The notes: a model not told the origin generated them from the sequence alone. A DNA stretch of 64,000 nucleotides from Malikia granosa (GCF_002980595.1 NZ_PVLQ01000031.1:40757-104756); one strand, 5' to 3'. Shown: positions 45,701 to 55,384, counted from the first letter of the stretch. Translations and numbers: made by a program.

Positions 45701-46840
45701 ATGGCAGAACGCGTGATTCCCCTGGTCGACCTGCGCAGCAAGTTGCTGTCGGCCCCCCGCCCTATCCAGGCCATCGCGGCCAGCGGTCAGTTGCTCGACG
45801 GGCTGGGCCGGCCGCTGCGCGACCTGCGCATCAGCGTGACCGACCGCTGCAACTTCCGCTGCAGCTACTGCATGCCCAAGGAGGTGTTCGACCGGGGCCA
45901 TCCCTACCTGCCGCATTCGGCCCTGTTGCGCTTCGAGGAGATCACCCGGCTGGCGCGGATCTTCGTCGCGCATGGCGTGCGCAAGATCCGGCTGACCGGC
46001 GGCGAGCCGCTGCTGCGCAAGGACCTCGAGCAGCTGGTCGAGCAGCTCGCGGCGCTGCGCACCCCGGACGGCCAGCCACTGGACCTGACGCTCACCACCA
46101 ACGGCAGCCTGCTGGCGCGCAAGGCGCGCGCGCTCAAGGACGCCGGACTGCAGCGCGTGACCGTGAGCCTGGACGCGCTCGACGACGCCATCTTCCGGCG
46201 CATGAACGATGTCGACTTCCCGGTGCGCGCGGTGCTCGACGGGCTGGAGGCGGCGCAGGCAGTGGGACTGGGTCCGATCAAGGTCAACATGGTGGTCAAG
46301 CGCGGCTGCAACGACCAGCAGATCCTGCCGCTGGCGCGCCATTTCCGCGGCAGCGGCGTGACGCTGCGCTTCATCGAGTACATGGATGTCGGCGCGACCA
46401 ATGGCTGGCGCATGGACGAGGTGCTGCCGAGCGCCGAGGTGGTCGAGCGCATCCGCAGCGAGCTGCCGCTGGTCCAGCTCAGCCCCAACGCCATCGGCGA
46501 GACCGCCGAGCGCTGGGGCTATGCCGGCACCGACGGCCGGCACGACCCGTCGCTGGGCGAGATCGGCGTCATCAGCAGCGTGACCCAGGCCTTCTGCGGC
46601 GACTGCAACCGGGCCAGACTGTCGATGGATGGACGGCTCTACCTCTGCCTGTTCGCCTCGCAGGGCTACGACCTGCGCGCGCTGCTGCGCGACGAGGCGG
46701 CGGACGACGCGCAGATTGCTTCGGCGCTGGGCGCGATCTGGCAAGGTCGCACCGACCGCTATTCCGAGCTGCGCGCGCTGCTGCCGGCCGACAGCGCGGC
46801 GGCCAGTAGGCGCATCGAGATGAGCTATATCGGGGGCTGA
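45701..46840 (+). CDS. moaA: GTP 3',8-cyclase MoaA
   Basis: A 379-residue radical-SAM enzyme with two iron-sulphur sites: C50, C54 and C57 ([10 protein letters not shown]) for the SAM cluster, and C299, C302 and C316 (CGDCNRARL... YLC) for the substrate cluster. It ends in the required Gly-Gly (SYIGG). It performs the first step of molybdenum cofactor synthesis from GTP. Divergent from ppa; the 5' leader is too short for a Moco riboswitch. Confidence 0.96.
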   Translation: MAERVIPLVDLRSKLLSAPRPIQAIAASGQLLDGLGRPLRDLRISVTDRCNFRCSYCMPKEVFDRGHPYLPHSALLRFEEITRLARIFVAHGVRKIRLTGGEPLLRKDLEQLVEQLAALRTPDGQPLDLTLTTNGSLLARKARALKDAGLQRVTVSLDALDDAIFRRMNDVDFPVRAVLDGLEAAQAVGLGPIKVNMVVKRGCNDQQILPLARHFRGSGVTLRFIEYMDVGATNGWRMDEVLPSAEVVERIRSELPLVQLSPNAIGETAERWGYAGTDGRHDPSLGEIGVISSVTQAFCGDCNRARLSMDGRLYLCLFASQGYDLRALLRDEAADDAQIASALGAIWQGRTDRYSELRALLPADSAAASRRIEMSYIGG

Positions 46841-46844
46841 AGCC

Positions 46845-47492
46845 ATGGCGCAGGCTGAACGAAACACAGAGACCAAGCCCAGCGTGGACGCGCTGATCCT
46901 GGCCGGCGGCCGGGGCTCGCGCATGGGCGGGGTCGACAAGGGGCTGCAGCCGCTCAACGGCCAGCCGCTGGTCGCGCATGCGCTGGCGCGGCTGCGCCAG
47001 CAGGCCGGCGGACGGCTCGGCGCCATCCTGGTCAATGCCAACCGTAACCTCGACCGCTACCAGGCACTGGGCCTGCCGGTCTGGCCCGATGCGCTGGCCG
47101 ATTTTCCGGGGCCGCTGGCGGGCTTCCTGGCCGGGCTCGAGCATGGCAGCCGGCCCTGGCTGCTGACCGTGCCCTGCGACTCGCCGCGGTTTCCGCTCGA
47201 CCTGCTCGAGCGCCTCGCCCAGGCGGCCGAGCGCGAGGGCGCCGACCTCGCGCTGGCGCTGGGCCGCGACGAGGACGGCCGGCTGCGCCGCCAGCCGGTG
47301 TTCTGCCTGCTCAGGCGCGAGTTGGCCGACAGCCTGCGCGCCTACCTGCTGGGCGGCGGCCGCAAGATCGACGACTGGATCGCGTCGCAACGCCATGTCG
47401 CGGTCGCCTTCGATGCGCCCGGGGACGACCCGCGTGCCTTCTACAATGCCAACACCCTGGCCGAGCTGCATGCGCTGGAAATCGGTCCCTGA
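46845..47492 (+). CDS. mobA: Molybdenum cofactor guanylyltransferase MobA
   Basis: A 215-residue nucleotidyltransferase with the GTP-binding start LILAGGRGSRMGGVDKGLQP, the metal-binding VPCDSPRFP and FYNANTLAEL near the end. It attaches GMP to molybdopterin for enzymes of the DMSO reductase family. It starts four bases after moaA. Confidence 0.93.
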   Translation: MAQAERNTETKPSVDALILAGGRGSRMGGVDKGLQPLNGQPLVAHALARLRQQAGGRLGAILVNANRNLDRYQALGLPVWPDALADFPGPLAGFLAGLEHGSRPWLLTVPCDSPRFPLDLLERLAQAAEREGADLALALGRDEDGRLRRQPVFCLLRRELADSLRAYLLGGGRKIDDWIASQRHVAVAFDAPGDDPRAFYNANTLAELHALEIGP

Positions 47493-47493
47493 C

Positions 47494-47513
47494 CCCAATT
47501 GATCCCAATTGAT
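47494..47513 (+). repeat. Tandem 10-bp repeat before moeA
   Basis: Two perfect adjacent copies of CCCAATTGAT in the 30-base gap between mobA and moeA. It is AT-richer than its surroundings. It may be a slippage product; it sits about 10 bases upstream of the moeA ATG and could affect coupling. Confidence 0.7.
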
Positions 47514-47522
47514 CCGCTGAAG

Positions 47523-48800
47523 ATGAAGACACTGGACCAGATCGCGGCCGAGCTGCAAGGCTATGACCCGAACGCGCTGCCGGCCGATGCGGTCGACGAG
47601 TTCCTGTCCCGGCTGGTCGAGCCCTTGACGCAGACCGAACGGGTCGGCCTGTTCGATGCGCTCGACCGGGTGCTGGCCGCGGACCTGATCGCGCCGCTCA
47701 ATGTGCCGCCGCACGACAACTCGGCGATGGATGGCTATGCCTTCGCCGGCTCGCAGCTGCGGGCTGGCCAGGACCTGCGCCTGCGCGTGGTCGGCACCGC
47801 CTATGCCGGTGCGGCCTGGCAAGGCGAGGTCGGGCCTGGCCAATGCGTGAAGATCATGACCGGCGCGGTGATGCCGGCCGGGCTCGACACCGTGGTCCCG
47901 GTCGAGTTCACCCGCAGCGAGGGCGAGACGGTGACGCTGCCGGCCGGCTGCGTGCAGCCGGGCGACAACCGGCGCCTGCTCGGCGAGGACCTGATGGCCG
48001 GCCAACCCGCGCTGCTGGCCGGCAGCCGGCTCGGGCCGGCCGCGCTCGGCCTGATCGCCAGCCTGGGGCTGGCCGAGGTCGCGGTGTGGCGGCGGCCGAA
48101 AGTGGCCTTCTTCTCGACCGGCGACGAGATCCTGAGCCTGGGCCAGGCGCCGCGCGAGGGTGCGGTCTACGACAGCAACCGTTACACCCTGTTCGGCCTG
48201 CTGACCAGGCTGGGCGTCGAGCCGATCGATCTCGGCAGCGTCAAGGACGACCCGGCCAGCCTGGAAGCCGCCTTCCGCCGGGCGGCGGCACAGGCCGATG
48301 TGGTCATCAGCAGCGGCGGGGTCAGCGTCGGCGAGGCCGACCACACCAAGGCGATCATGAAGCAGCTCGGCGATGTCGCGTTCTGGCGCATCGCGATGCG
48401 CCCCGGTCGCCCGATGGCGGTCGGCCGGCTGCAGCAGGAGGGCCGCAGCGCCCTGCTGTTCGGCCTGCCGGGCAATCCGGTCGCGGTGATGGTGACCTTC
48501 CTGGCCTTCGTGCGCCCGGCCCTGCTGCGCCTGATGGGCGCGCGCCAGGCCCAGCCGCTGCGCGTGCCGGCGCTGAGCCAGGAGGCGGTGCGCAAGAAGC
48601 CCGGCCGCACCGAGTTCCAGCGCGGCATCGCGAGCCGCGCCCTGGATGGCAGCCTGCAGGTGCGCAGCACCGGCAGCCAGGGTTCGGGCGTGCTGCGCTC
48701 GATGGCCGAGGCCAACTGCCTGATCCGGCTCGACCACGAGCAGGGCAAGGTCGCCATCGGCGACCGGGTCGAGCTGCTGCTGTTCGACGGCCTGATCTGA
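47523..48800 (+). CDS. moeA: Molybdopterin molybdenumtransferase MoeA
   Basis: A 425-residue protein with NVPPHDNSAMDGYAFA, VKIMTGAVMPAGLDTVVPVE and the MoaB/MogA-like SSGGVSVGEADHTKAIMKQL. It inserts molybdate into adenylylated molybdopterin. The ATG at 47523 gives the normal N-terminus; an in-frame TTG at 47499 would lie in the repeat. Confidence 0.95.
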   Translation: MKTLDQIAAELQGYDPNALPADAVDEFLSRLVEPLTQTERVGLFDALDRVLAADLIAPLNVPPHDNSAMDGYAFAGSQLRAGQDLRLRVVGTAYAGAAWQGEVGPGQCVKIMTGAVMPAGLDTVVPVEFTRSEGETVTLPAGCVQPGDNRRLLGEDLMAGQPALLAGSRLGPAALGLIASLGLAEVAVWRRPKVAFFSTGDEILSLGQAPREGAVYDSNRYTLFGLLTRLGVEPIDLGSVKDDPASLEAAFRRAAAQADVVISSGGVSVGEADHTKAIMKQLGDVAFWRIAMRPGRPMAVGRLQQEGRSALLFGLPGNPVAVMVTFLAFVRPALLRLMGARQAQPLRVPALSQEAVRKKPGRTEFQRGIASRALDGSLQVRSTGSQGSGVLRSMAEANCLIRLDHEQGKVAIGDRVELLLFDGLI

Positions 48801-48852
48801 GGCCAGGCCTCGGGATCGCCCGCTAGGTGCACGCGACCGCGGCCACTGGGCC

Positions 48853-48870
48853 CAGGCGGATCAGCGCCTG
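48853..48870. terminator. Hairpin between convergent moeA and rnhA
   Basis: CAGGCG (48853-48858) and CGCCTG (48865-48870) pair perfectly around a 6-base loop in the 82-base gap between two convergent genes. No T-run follows on either strand. Confidence 0.35.
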
Positions 48871-48882
48871 CCGGGCAGCGCT

Positions 48883-49320
48883 TCAGCGGCTGGGCACGCC
48901 GCGGTTGGCCAGCGCATCGGCGCGCTCGTTGCCCGGGTCGCCAGCATGGCCGCGCACCCAGTGCCAGTCGATGCGGTGGCCACGGCCCTGCACGACCTCG
49001 TCGAGCTGCTGCCAGAGGTCCTGGTTCTTGACCGGCTCCTTGGCAGCGGTCTTCCAGCCGCGCGCCTTCCAGCCCGCCATCCACTCGGTGATGCCCTTGC
49101 GCACATACTGGCTGTCGAGGTAGAGGCTGACATGACAGGGCCGCTTGAGGGCCAGCAGGCCCTGGATCACGGCGGTCAGCTCCATGCGGTTGTTGGTGGT
49201 CTCCGGCTCGCCGCCGTAGAGTTCCTTCTCGGCCGCGCCCGCGCGCAGCAGCACGCCCCAGCCGCCCGGGCCCGGATTGCCCTTGCAGGCGCCGTCGGTG
49301 TAAATGGTGACAGGATTCAT
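48883..49320 (-). CDS. rnhA: Ribonuclease HI
   Basis: A 145-residue enzyme with all four catalytic acids (D9 in [15 protein letters not shown]47 in NNRMEL, D69 in YLDSQY, D135 in NERADALAN) and H125 (WVRGH). It cleaves RNA in RNA-DNA hybrids. The ATG at 49320 overlaps the upstream methyltransferase gene by 4 bp. Confidence 0.96.
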   Translation of the reverse strand: MNPVTIYTDGACKGNPGPGGWGVLLRAGAAEKELYGGEPETTNNRMELTAVIQGLLALKRPCHVSLYLDSQYVRKGITEWMAGWKARGWKTAAKEPVKNQDLWQQLDEVVQGRGHRIDWHWVRGHAGDPGNERADALANRGVPSR

Positions 49321-50135
49321 CGGTTCTTGGATAAGGGGTGTTTCTGCGCCACGGCGACCGGCTTGAGGCCGGCGCGGCGCGGCTTCCAGGCCGGTCCCAG
49401 CAGGTGCATGCCGCGCACGCGCTTGACCGCGACCAGGAAATAGACCGCGCCCGGCAGCGGCCAGCCATGCGGACCGATGCGGTCGATCCAGGCCCAGCGC
49501 TGCAGCCAGGCCTCGCTGTGCACGGCCGGGCGCCAGCAGCCCTGGGTCTGGAATTCGGGCTCGAAGCTCAGCAGGTGCAGCCAGTCGCGCAGGCGGCGCG
49601 GCGCGATGAAGTCGCCCGCCTCGGGCAGGAAGAGCTGGGCAGCGTCGCCACGAAAGCCCAGGCGGGCAGCCCAGCGCGCGCGCCACTGGCGCAGCCCCCA
49701 CAGGCTCAAGGGATGGAAGCCCGAGATCACGACCCGGCCCTCGGGCACCAGCACGCGCTCGACCTCGCGCAGCACGGCATGCGGATCGGCGCTGAACTCG
49801 AGCGTGTGCGGCAGCACCAACAGGTCCAGGCTGGCGGCGGCAAAGGGCAGCGCAGCGGCATGGGTCACGAGCGCGACGGCAGGATCGGTGTCCGGACCGG
49901 AGGCCGTGGTCAGCCCAGAGGGCTCGGCGGACTCGGGCAGCGCCAGCCAGCGGTGCGGCATGCGATTGGCGCGCAGGGTAGCGAGCTCGGGCAGGCCGAG
50001 CTGCAAGGCGTGGTAGCCGAAGCGGTCGGCCACCGCGCGGTCGAACTGCTCGCGCTCCCAGTCGAGCAGATAGCGCCCGGGCGGAGTGGCGAACCAGGCC
50101 GCGAGCTCCTGGCCGCAGGCGCTCCAGTCATTCAT
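49317..50135 (-). CDS. Class I SAM-dependent methyltransferase linked to rnhA
   Basis: A 272-residue protein with a Methyltransf_11-like core: [20 protein letters not shown], then [20 protein letters not shown] and [15 protein letters not shown]. The usual glycine-rich SAM loop is not obvious; the corresponding region reads [13 protein letters not shown]. Such genes commonly sit directly before rnhA in proteobacteria, but the substrate is unknown. Confidence 0.82.
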   Translation of the reverse strand: MNDWSACGQELAAWFATPPGRYLLDWEREQFDRAVADRFGYHALQLGLPELATLRANRMPHRWLALPESAEPSGLTTASGPDTDPAVALVTHAAALPFAAASLDLLVLPHTLEFSADPHAVLREVERVLVPEGRVVISGFHPLSLWGLRQWRARWAARLGFRGDAAQLFLPEAGDFIAPRRLRDWLHLLSFEPEFQTQGCWRPAVHSEAWLQRWAWIDRIGPHGWPLPGAVYFLVAVKRVRGMHLLGPAWKPRRAGLKPVAVAQKHPLSKNR

Positions 50136-50151
50136 GACCGGCCGGCCCCGC

Positions 50152-51096
50152 TCAGGATTCGACCGGCAGTTCCTGTGCCGGCGCCAGCACGGTGGCGCGG
50201 ATCAGCTCGCGCATCGCCTTCTTCTCCTGGAAGCTCAGGGTGCGCGCGAGTTCGCGGCGCACGCGCAGCAGCAGATGGCGGTCGGTCTCGGGCGGCACGC
50301 CCTGGCTGTTCTGCATCTCCTCCTGCAGGTCGAGGCGGGCGTCCGGGGTCTCCTCGGACCACCAGGACTGGATCACCTGCCGCACCTGCTCGAGCCAGTC
50401 GTCCGAGGGCAAGGCGTTGCTGAAATAACCCTCGGCGGTCTCGCCATCGCGCTCGGACGGCTGGGCCGGCTGCTGGGAGGCCGCAGAGCGGCTGGCCTGC
50501 AGCACGGCGCCCGGCACGGTCAGCGCCTCCCAGGCGCTCGCTCCCAGCGCGAGCCGGCGATCGGCCTGCAGCAGCAGCCGGGCCCAGCTCGGGTCCTCGT
50601 TCATGAGCTTGGGCATGTCGAGGCTGCCCTCGTCGCTGACCAGCGCCACCTTGAGTCCGCGCCACTGCGCCTCGTCGATGTAGGGGATCAGGCGCTCGTC
50701 GTCGCTCAGGATCAGCACCAGGCCGGCGCCGCCATGCTGGGCCAGCTGGTTGAGTTCGAGCCCGAGCGAGCGCACCAGGCCCAGGCCGCCGTCGATCGAA
50801 TGCTGGGGCACGCTGCGCACGACCACGTCGTCGCACAGGTCGAGCACCTGCTGGTCGGAAAACACATAGGCGCGCAGCAGATGGGCATCGGGCGTGCTCT
50901 GGCGCAGCAGGTCGACCAGCACCGGCTGCAGATTGTGGCGCTGCAACTGCAGGGGCGCGCTGGCATGCTGGGCCGCCAGCCACTTGAGGTAGCGCTCATC
51001 GACCAGCGCAACGACCTGGCTGACGTTGCCGCTTGGTTGGTGCGAATGGAGATGGCGGGGCGTGTTGCGTTTGCCCAAATGAAACTTCATTTTCAT
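50152..51096 (-). CDS. Uncharacterised protein with possible NYN/LabA-like nuclease core
   Basis: A protein of about 314 residues. The N-terminal two thirds have a Rossmann-like pattern with spaced acidic residues: VVALVDERYLKWL, then RAYVFSDQQVLDLCDD and GLVLILSDDERLIPYIDEAQ followed by RGLKVALVSDEGSLDMPKLM. This resembles NYN/PIN-type RNases. The C-terminal part is helical and charged. The start is uncertain: ATG 51096 is used, with 51090 and 51153 as alternatives, and none has a clear Shine-Dalgarno. Function is not known. Confidence 0.6.
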   Translation of the reverse strand: MKMKFHLGKRNTPRHLHSHQPSGNVSQVVALVDERYLKWLAAQHASAPLQLQRHNLQPVLVDLLRQSTPDAHLLRAYVFSDQQVLDLCDDVVVRSVPQHSIDGGLGLVRSLGLELNQLAQHGGAGLVLILSDDERLIPYIDEAQWRGLKVALVSDEGSLDMPKLMNEDPSWARLLLQADRRLALGASAWEALTVPGAVLQASRSAASQQPAQPSERDGETAEGYFSNALPSDDWLEQVRQVIQSWWSEETPDARLDLQEEMQNSQGVPPETDRHLLLRVRRELARTLSFQEKKAMRELIRATVLAPAQELPVES

Positions 51097-51195
51097 AAAA
51101 GTAATGGCCCGATAGATGGGCTCTGATAGGAATAAGAGGCAAGATTGTGACATGGTTCACAGATCCAGCCCAGAGCCAGCATTTATGCTCAGGGG

Positions 51196-52107
51196 GTGAA
51201 TTTCTTCGAATTGCTGCTGCCCGACTTCTCGCTGATCCTGTGCGGCTATCTGCTGTGCCGCCACAGCGCGCTGAACCGCCAGGTCTGGGACCAGGTCGAC
51301 CGGCTGGTCTACTACTTCCTGTTCCCGGTGCTGCTGTTCCACTCGATCATCAAGCATCCGCTGGACTGGCAGGCGGCCAGGCCGCTGATGGGGGCCGGGC
51401 TGTGCATGGCCGCGGCCGGCATCGCGCTGGCCTATTCGCTGCCGCGCTGGCCGCTGCTCGGAAACCGGATCGAGCGGCGGCTGCATGCCGCGGGGGCGCA
51501 GGTGGCGTTCCGCTTCAACTCCTTCATCGCGCTGGCGCTGATCGACCGGGTCGCGGGACCGGCGGGCCTGCCGCTGCTGGCGCTGCTGATCGGCCTGCTG
51601 GTGCCGGTGTTCAACATCGGCGCCGTGCTGCCGATGGCGCGCCACGCCGGCGGTCGGCTGTCGCGCGAGCTCGCGCGCAACCCGCTGATCCTGGCCACGG
51701 CCAGCGGGCTGTGCGCCAACCTGCTCGGGCTGCAGCTGCCCGACGGCCTGACGCCGACGCTCACGCGCATCGGCCAGGCATCGATCGCGCTCGGGCTGCT
51801 GGCAGCGGGCGCCGGCATGCAGCTCGGCGCCATGCGCGAGGGCAAGGCGCTGAGCCTGGCGCTGCTCACCCTCAAGCATCTCGGCCTGCCGCTGCTGGCG
51901 CTGCTGATGGCGCTGCTGTGGCAGCTGCCCGAGCTGCCGACCCGGGTGCTGCTGATGTTTGCCGCCGTGCCGACCGCCACCAGCTGCTATGTGCTGGCCG
52001 CGCGCATGGGCTACAACGGCGCCTATGTCGCGGGCCTGGTGACGGTCTCGACCTTGCTGGGCATGCTCAGCCTGCCGCTGGCGCTGGGCCTGCTGGTCCA
52101 TTGGTAA
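51196..52107 (+). CDS. AEC family transporter (auxin efflux carrier type)
   Basis: A 303-residue protein with about ten membrane helices: PDFSLILCGYLLCRHSALNR at the start, LIGLLVPVFNIGAVLPMA in the middle and AAVPTATSCYVLAARMGYNG near the end, which is the AEC pattern. Bacterial members carry malate or malonate, but the substrate cannot be read here. The start is GTG at 51196 with AGGGG directly before it. Divergent from the NYN-like gene. Confidence 0.85.
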   Translation: MNFFELLLPDFSLILCGYLLCRHSALNRQVWDQVDRLVYYFLFPVLLFHSIIKHPLDWQAARPLMGAGLCMAAAGIALAYSLPRWPLLGNRIERRLHAAGAQVAFRFNSFIALALIDRVAGPAGLPLLALLIGLLVPVFNIGAVLPMARHAGGRLSRELARNPLILATASGLCANLLGLQLPDGLTPTLTRIGQASIALGLLAAGAGMQLGAMREGKALSLALLTLKHLGLPLLALLMALLWQLPELPTRVLLMFAAVPTATSCYVLAARMGYNGAYVAGLVTVSTLLGMLSLPLALGLLVHW

Positions 52108-52147
52108 TGGCTAGTGAGGCTGGTGAGGCCGGCCCCAGGGCCAGCGG

Positions 52148-53287
52148 CTAGGACTGCGCCAGGGCCCAGGTCACATGCTCGCGCACCAGCGCGCTCGGAT
52201 CGTCGATGGCGGCCTGCAGCGCCGCGCGCAGCTCGGCCTTGAGCGACGCAGCTGCGGAAGTAGAGGACTCGACGGAAGCGGCCTGATCTGCCGGATCGCT
52301 GCCATCGGCCATGCCGGCCGCGCGCAGCGCATTGCCCAGCGCGACGGCCAGGTTGCGCCGCCAGCGCTCATGGCCGATGCGCCGGATCGGGCTGCCCTCG
52401 GTCTGGCGCAGGAACTGCTCCTCGCTCCAGCCGAACAGCTCGAGCAGGCCGCGTCCGGTCAGCTGGGTGCGGGCATCGAAATCGGGCAGGACGGCGCGCT
52501 GGGCGAACTTGTTCCAGGGACAGGCCAGCTGGCAGTCGTCGCAGCCGTAGATGCGGTTGCCCAGCAGGGGGCGGAACTCGGGCGGTATCGGTCCGCCATG
52601 CTCGATCGTCAGGTAGGAAATGCAGCGCCGCGCGTCGAGCCGGTAGGGCGCGACGATGGCCTGGGTCGGGCAGGCATCGAGGCAGGCGCTGCACTGGCCG
52701 CAGTGCGCGCTGGCCGGCGCAGTAGCGGGCAATGCGCGGTCGACGAAGATCTCGCCCAGGAAGAACATCGAGCCGGCGTCGCGGCTCAGCGTCAGGGTGT
52801 GCTTGCCCCTCCAGCCCAGGCCGCTGCGGCTGGCGAGCTCGACCTCGAGCACCGGCGCCGAATCGGTGAAGACGCGGTGGCCGAACGGCCCGAGCTGCGC
52901 CGCCATGCGGTCGGCCAGCTGCTGCAGGCGCTGGCGCAGTACCTTGTGGTAGTCCCGACCGCGGGCATAGAGCGAGACCAGGCCCTGGGCAGGATCGTCA
53001 TGGCGCTGCCATTCGACGGCCTGCCAGCCCGCGGGCGTATCACGCGGCAGATAATCCATCCGGGCCGTGACCACGCTGAGCGTGCCGGGGAGCAGCTCGG
53101 CCGGCCGCGCGCGCTTGAGGCCATGGGCGGCCATGTAGTGCATGTCGCCATGGAAACCCTGCTCGAGCCAGGCCTGCAGGCCGGGCTCGGCACTCGAGAG
53201 GTCGACAGCAGCCACTCCGATTTGGGAGAATCCGAGTTCCCGGCCCCAGGCCTGTATTTGCGAGACGAATTGAGCAGCATCGACCAT
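52148..53287 (-). CDS. queG: Epoxyqueuosine reductase QueG
   Basis: A 379-residue cobalamin-dependent iron-sulphur enzyme. Two ferredoxin-like cluster motifs are visible: CGQCSACLDACPTQAI and CDDCQLACPWNKFA, plus CISYLTIEH. The C-terminal part carries HEAT-like repeats. It performs the last step of queuosine synthesis on tRNA. A 24-base gap separates it from the divergent tsaE, a common arrangement. Confidence 0.95.
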   Translation of the reverse strand: MVDAAQFVSQIQAWGRELGFSQIGVAAVDLSSAEPGLQAWLEQGFHGDMHYMAAHGLKRARPAELLPGTLSVVTARMDYLPRDTPAGWQAVEWQRHDDPAQGLVSLYARGRDYHKVLRQRLQQLADRMAAQLGPFGHRVFTDSAPVLEVELASRSGLGWRGKHTLTLSRDAGSMFFLGEIFVDRALPATAPASAHCGQCSACLDACPTQAIVAPYRLDARRCISYLTIEHGGPIPPEFRPLLGNRIYGCDDCQLACPWNKFAQRAVLPDFDARTQLTGRGLLELFGWSEEQFLRQTEGSPIRRIGHERWRRNLAVALGNALRAAGMADGSDPADQAASVESSTSAAASLKAELRAALQAAIDDPSALVREHVTWALAQS

Positions 53288-53311
53288 CAGACCCCCATTG
53301 TAGAAACTGCG

Positions 53312-53833
53312 GTGGAAAGCGCGCAGCCGGCAAGGGCGGCCAGCCTGGCACAACGCAGCCTGCGCTGCGCCAGCGAGGACGACACCCAGGCGCTGGCCGG
53401 CAGGCTCGCGCTCAGCCCCGCGCTGGCCCATGCGACGCTGACCCTGCACGGCGACCTCGGCGCCGGCAAGACCACCTTCGTGCGCCACCTGCTGCGCGCG
53501 CTCGGCGTGAGCGGGCGCATCAAGAGCCCGACCTACGCCGTGGTCGAGCCGCACCGCGCGCCGCCGGCGCCGGCCTGGCCGGCAGGCCTGAGCGTGTCGC
53601 ATTTCGACTTCTACCGCTTCAGCGACCCGCGCGAGTGGGAGGATGCCGGCTTTCGCGAGATCTTCGCCGACCCCGGCCTGAAGCTGGTCGAATGGCCCGA
53701 GAAGGCGCAGGGCCTGATGCCCGCGCCCGACTTCAGCCTCGAGCTGGCGCTGCAGGAGGACGAGAGCCGGATCGTCACGCTCAAGGCGCACAGCCCGACC
53801 GGGCTGCGACTGCTGGAGGACATCGCCCCATGA
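53312..53833 (+). CDS. tsaE: tRNA threonylcarbamoyladenosine biosynthesis ATPase TsaE
   Basis: A protein of about 173 residues with the P-loop HGDLGAGKTTFVRHLL, the SPTYAVVEPH switch, HFDFYRFSDPREWEDAGF and LVEWPEKA. It drives turnover of the TsaBD complex that makes t6A37. There is no ATG near the N-terminus; GTG at 53312 is the most plausible start and gives a slightly long N-terminus. ATGA overlap with amiC. Confidence 0.9.
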   Translation: MESAQPARAASLAQRSLRCASEDDTQALAGRLALSPALAHATLTLHGDLGAGKTTFVRHLLRALGVSGRIKSPTYAVVEPHRAPPAPAWPAGLSVSHFDFYRFSDPREWEDAGFREIFADPGLKLVEWPEKAQGLMPAPDFSLELALQEDESRIVTLKAHSPTGLRLLEDIAP

Positions 53834-55302
53834 AACGACGCCACCTGCTCGGCAGCGGCCTGCTAGCGCTCTGGCTCGGACCGGCGCAGATCGCGCGCGG
53901 CGCCAGCCTGCTCGCGGTGCGGGTCTGGCCGGCGCGCGACTACACCCGGCTGACCCTCGAATCGGACAGCCCGCTGGTGGCGCGCCAGTTCATCATCCCC
54001 GACCCGCCCCGGCTGGCGGTCGACATCGAGGGCCTCGACCTGCTGCCCGGCCTCAGGGAGCTGGTCAGCAAGATCCAGCCCAACGACCCCAATGTCGCGG
54101 GCGTGCGCGTCGGCCAGAACGCGCCCAATGTGGTGCGGCTGGTGGTCGACCTCAAGCAGCCGGTCGCGCCCCAGGTGTTCAGCCTCAGGCCGGTCGAGCC
54201 CTACCAGCACCGGCTGGTGCTCGACCTGTATCCGGCGCGCGCGGTCGATCCGCTGGAGGAACTGATCCAGCAGCGGCTGCAGGGCATCGAAGCCACGCTC
54301 GCCGCCGGCCCGGGCGGCAGGGCCGCCGGGTCGCCCGCTGCGGCCACGCCGGTGAGCCCAATCCCCTCCTCCGCAGCCGCCAGCCTGGGCTCTGCGAATA
54401 GCGGCAGCGCGGGCAGGCCCGACCCCTTGGGCGAGCTGATCCAGCAGCATGCTGGCAGCGGCAAGGCCGGTGGCGCGAAGGCCGACAGCAAGGTCGAGGC
54501 CCAGGCCGACCCCAAGCCCGAGCTGCGCAAGAGCGCCGCCGCCCTGACGCGCGCCGAGCCGGAGCCGCGCGACAAGACCGACCGCCTGATCGTGATCGCG
54601 CTCGATCCGGGCCATGGCGGCGAGGACCCGGGCGCGATCGGACCGGCCGGCACGCAGGAGAAGGACGTGGTGCTGCAGATCGCGCTCAAGCTGCGCGACC
54701 GGCTGCAGGGCCTGGAGATCAAGGGCAACCCGGTGCGGGTGTTCCTGACCCGGGATGCGGATTTCTTCGTGCCGCTGCAGGTCCGGGTCGAGAAGGCGCG
54801 CCGGGTCCAGGCCGACCTGTTCGTGAGCCTGCACGCCGATGCCTTCTACACCCCCGACCCGCAGGGCGCCAGCGTCTATGCGCTGAGCGACCGCGGCGCC
54901 TCCAGCGCGGCGGCGCGCTGGATGGCGAACCAGGAAAACAAGTCCGACCGGGTCGGCGGCATCAACATCAAGGTGCAGGACGCCCATGTGCAGCGCGCGC
55001 TGTTCGACATGAGCACCACCGCGCAGATCAACGACAGCCTCAAGCTCGGCGGCGCGCTGCTCGGCGAGATCGGCCGCGTCGGCAAGCTGCACAAGCCGCG
55101 GGTCGAGCAGGCCTCGTTCGCGGTGCTGAAGGCGCCCGACATCCCGAGCATCCTGGTCGAGACCGCCTTCATCAGCAATCCGCAGGAGGAGTCCCGCCTG
55201 CTCGATCCGGGCTTCCAGGACCGGCTGGCCCAGGCGCTGCAGCGCGGCATCACGCGCTACTTCGCGGCCAATCCGCCGCTGGCGCGCAGCCGCCAGCTCT
55301 GA
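53830..55302 (+). CDS. amiC: N-acetylmuramoyl-L-alanine amidase AmiC-type
   Basis: A 490-residue exported amidase. The N-terminus MKRRHLLGSGLLALWLG has a twin-arginine-like motif and hydrophobic stretch. An AMIN domain lies at about 28 to 130, a Gly/Ala/Ser/Lys-rich linker at about 140 to 245, and an Amidase_3 domain from about 250 with H262 (DPGHGGEDPG), E277, H335 (SLHAD) and E444 (LVETAFISNP). It splits septal peptidoglycan during cell separation. Confidence 0.94.
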   Translation: MKRRHLLGSGLLALWLGPAQIARGASLLAVRVWPARDYTRLTLESDSPLVARQFIIPDPPRLAVDIEGLDLLPGLRELVSKIQPNDPNVAGVRVGQNAPNVVRLVVDLKQPVAPQVFSLRPVEPYQHRLVLDLYPARAVDPLEELIQQRLQGIEATLAAGPGGRAAGSPAAATPVSPIPSSAAASLGSANSGSAGRPDPLGELIQQHAGSGKAGGAKADSKVEAQADPKPELRKSAAALTRAEPEPRDKTDRLIVIALDPGHGGEDPGAIGPAGTQEKDVVLQIALKLRDRLQGLEIKGNPVRVFLTRDADFFVPLQVRVEKARRVQADLFVSLHADAFYTPDPQGASVYALSDRGASSAAARWMANQENKSDRVGGINIKVQDAHVQRALFDMSTTAQINDSLKLGGALLGEIGRVGKLHKPRVEQASFAVLKAPDIPSILVETAFISNPQEESRLLDPGFQDRLAQALQRGITRYFAANPPLARSRQL

Positions 55303-55319
55303 GGCCGGCGGGCCATCGC

Positions 55320-55334
55320 GGCCGGTCGCCGGCC
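55320..55334 (+). terminator. GC hairpin between amiC and rdgC
   Basis: GGCCGG (55320-55325) and CCGGCC (55329-55334) pair around a TCG loop. It lies after the amiC stop and before CATAATCG, which resembles a -10 region for rdgC. No T-run follows. Confidence 0.35.
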
Positions 55335-55384
55335 CGCATAATCGAGTCCCCGGCCTGATGCCGGACAGCCAAAGAGGAAAGCAG

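Noticed and set aside
49317..50135. Methyltransferase as a specific tRNA or rRNA modification enzyme
   Set aside because: No substrate-specific motif could be read, and neighbourhood with rnhA does not fix the substrate.
52108..52147. Terminator between the AEC gene and queG
   Set aside because: Only a 5-bp GCTGG/CCAGC pairing with a long loop is present; this is within chance for the base composition.
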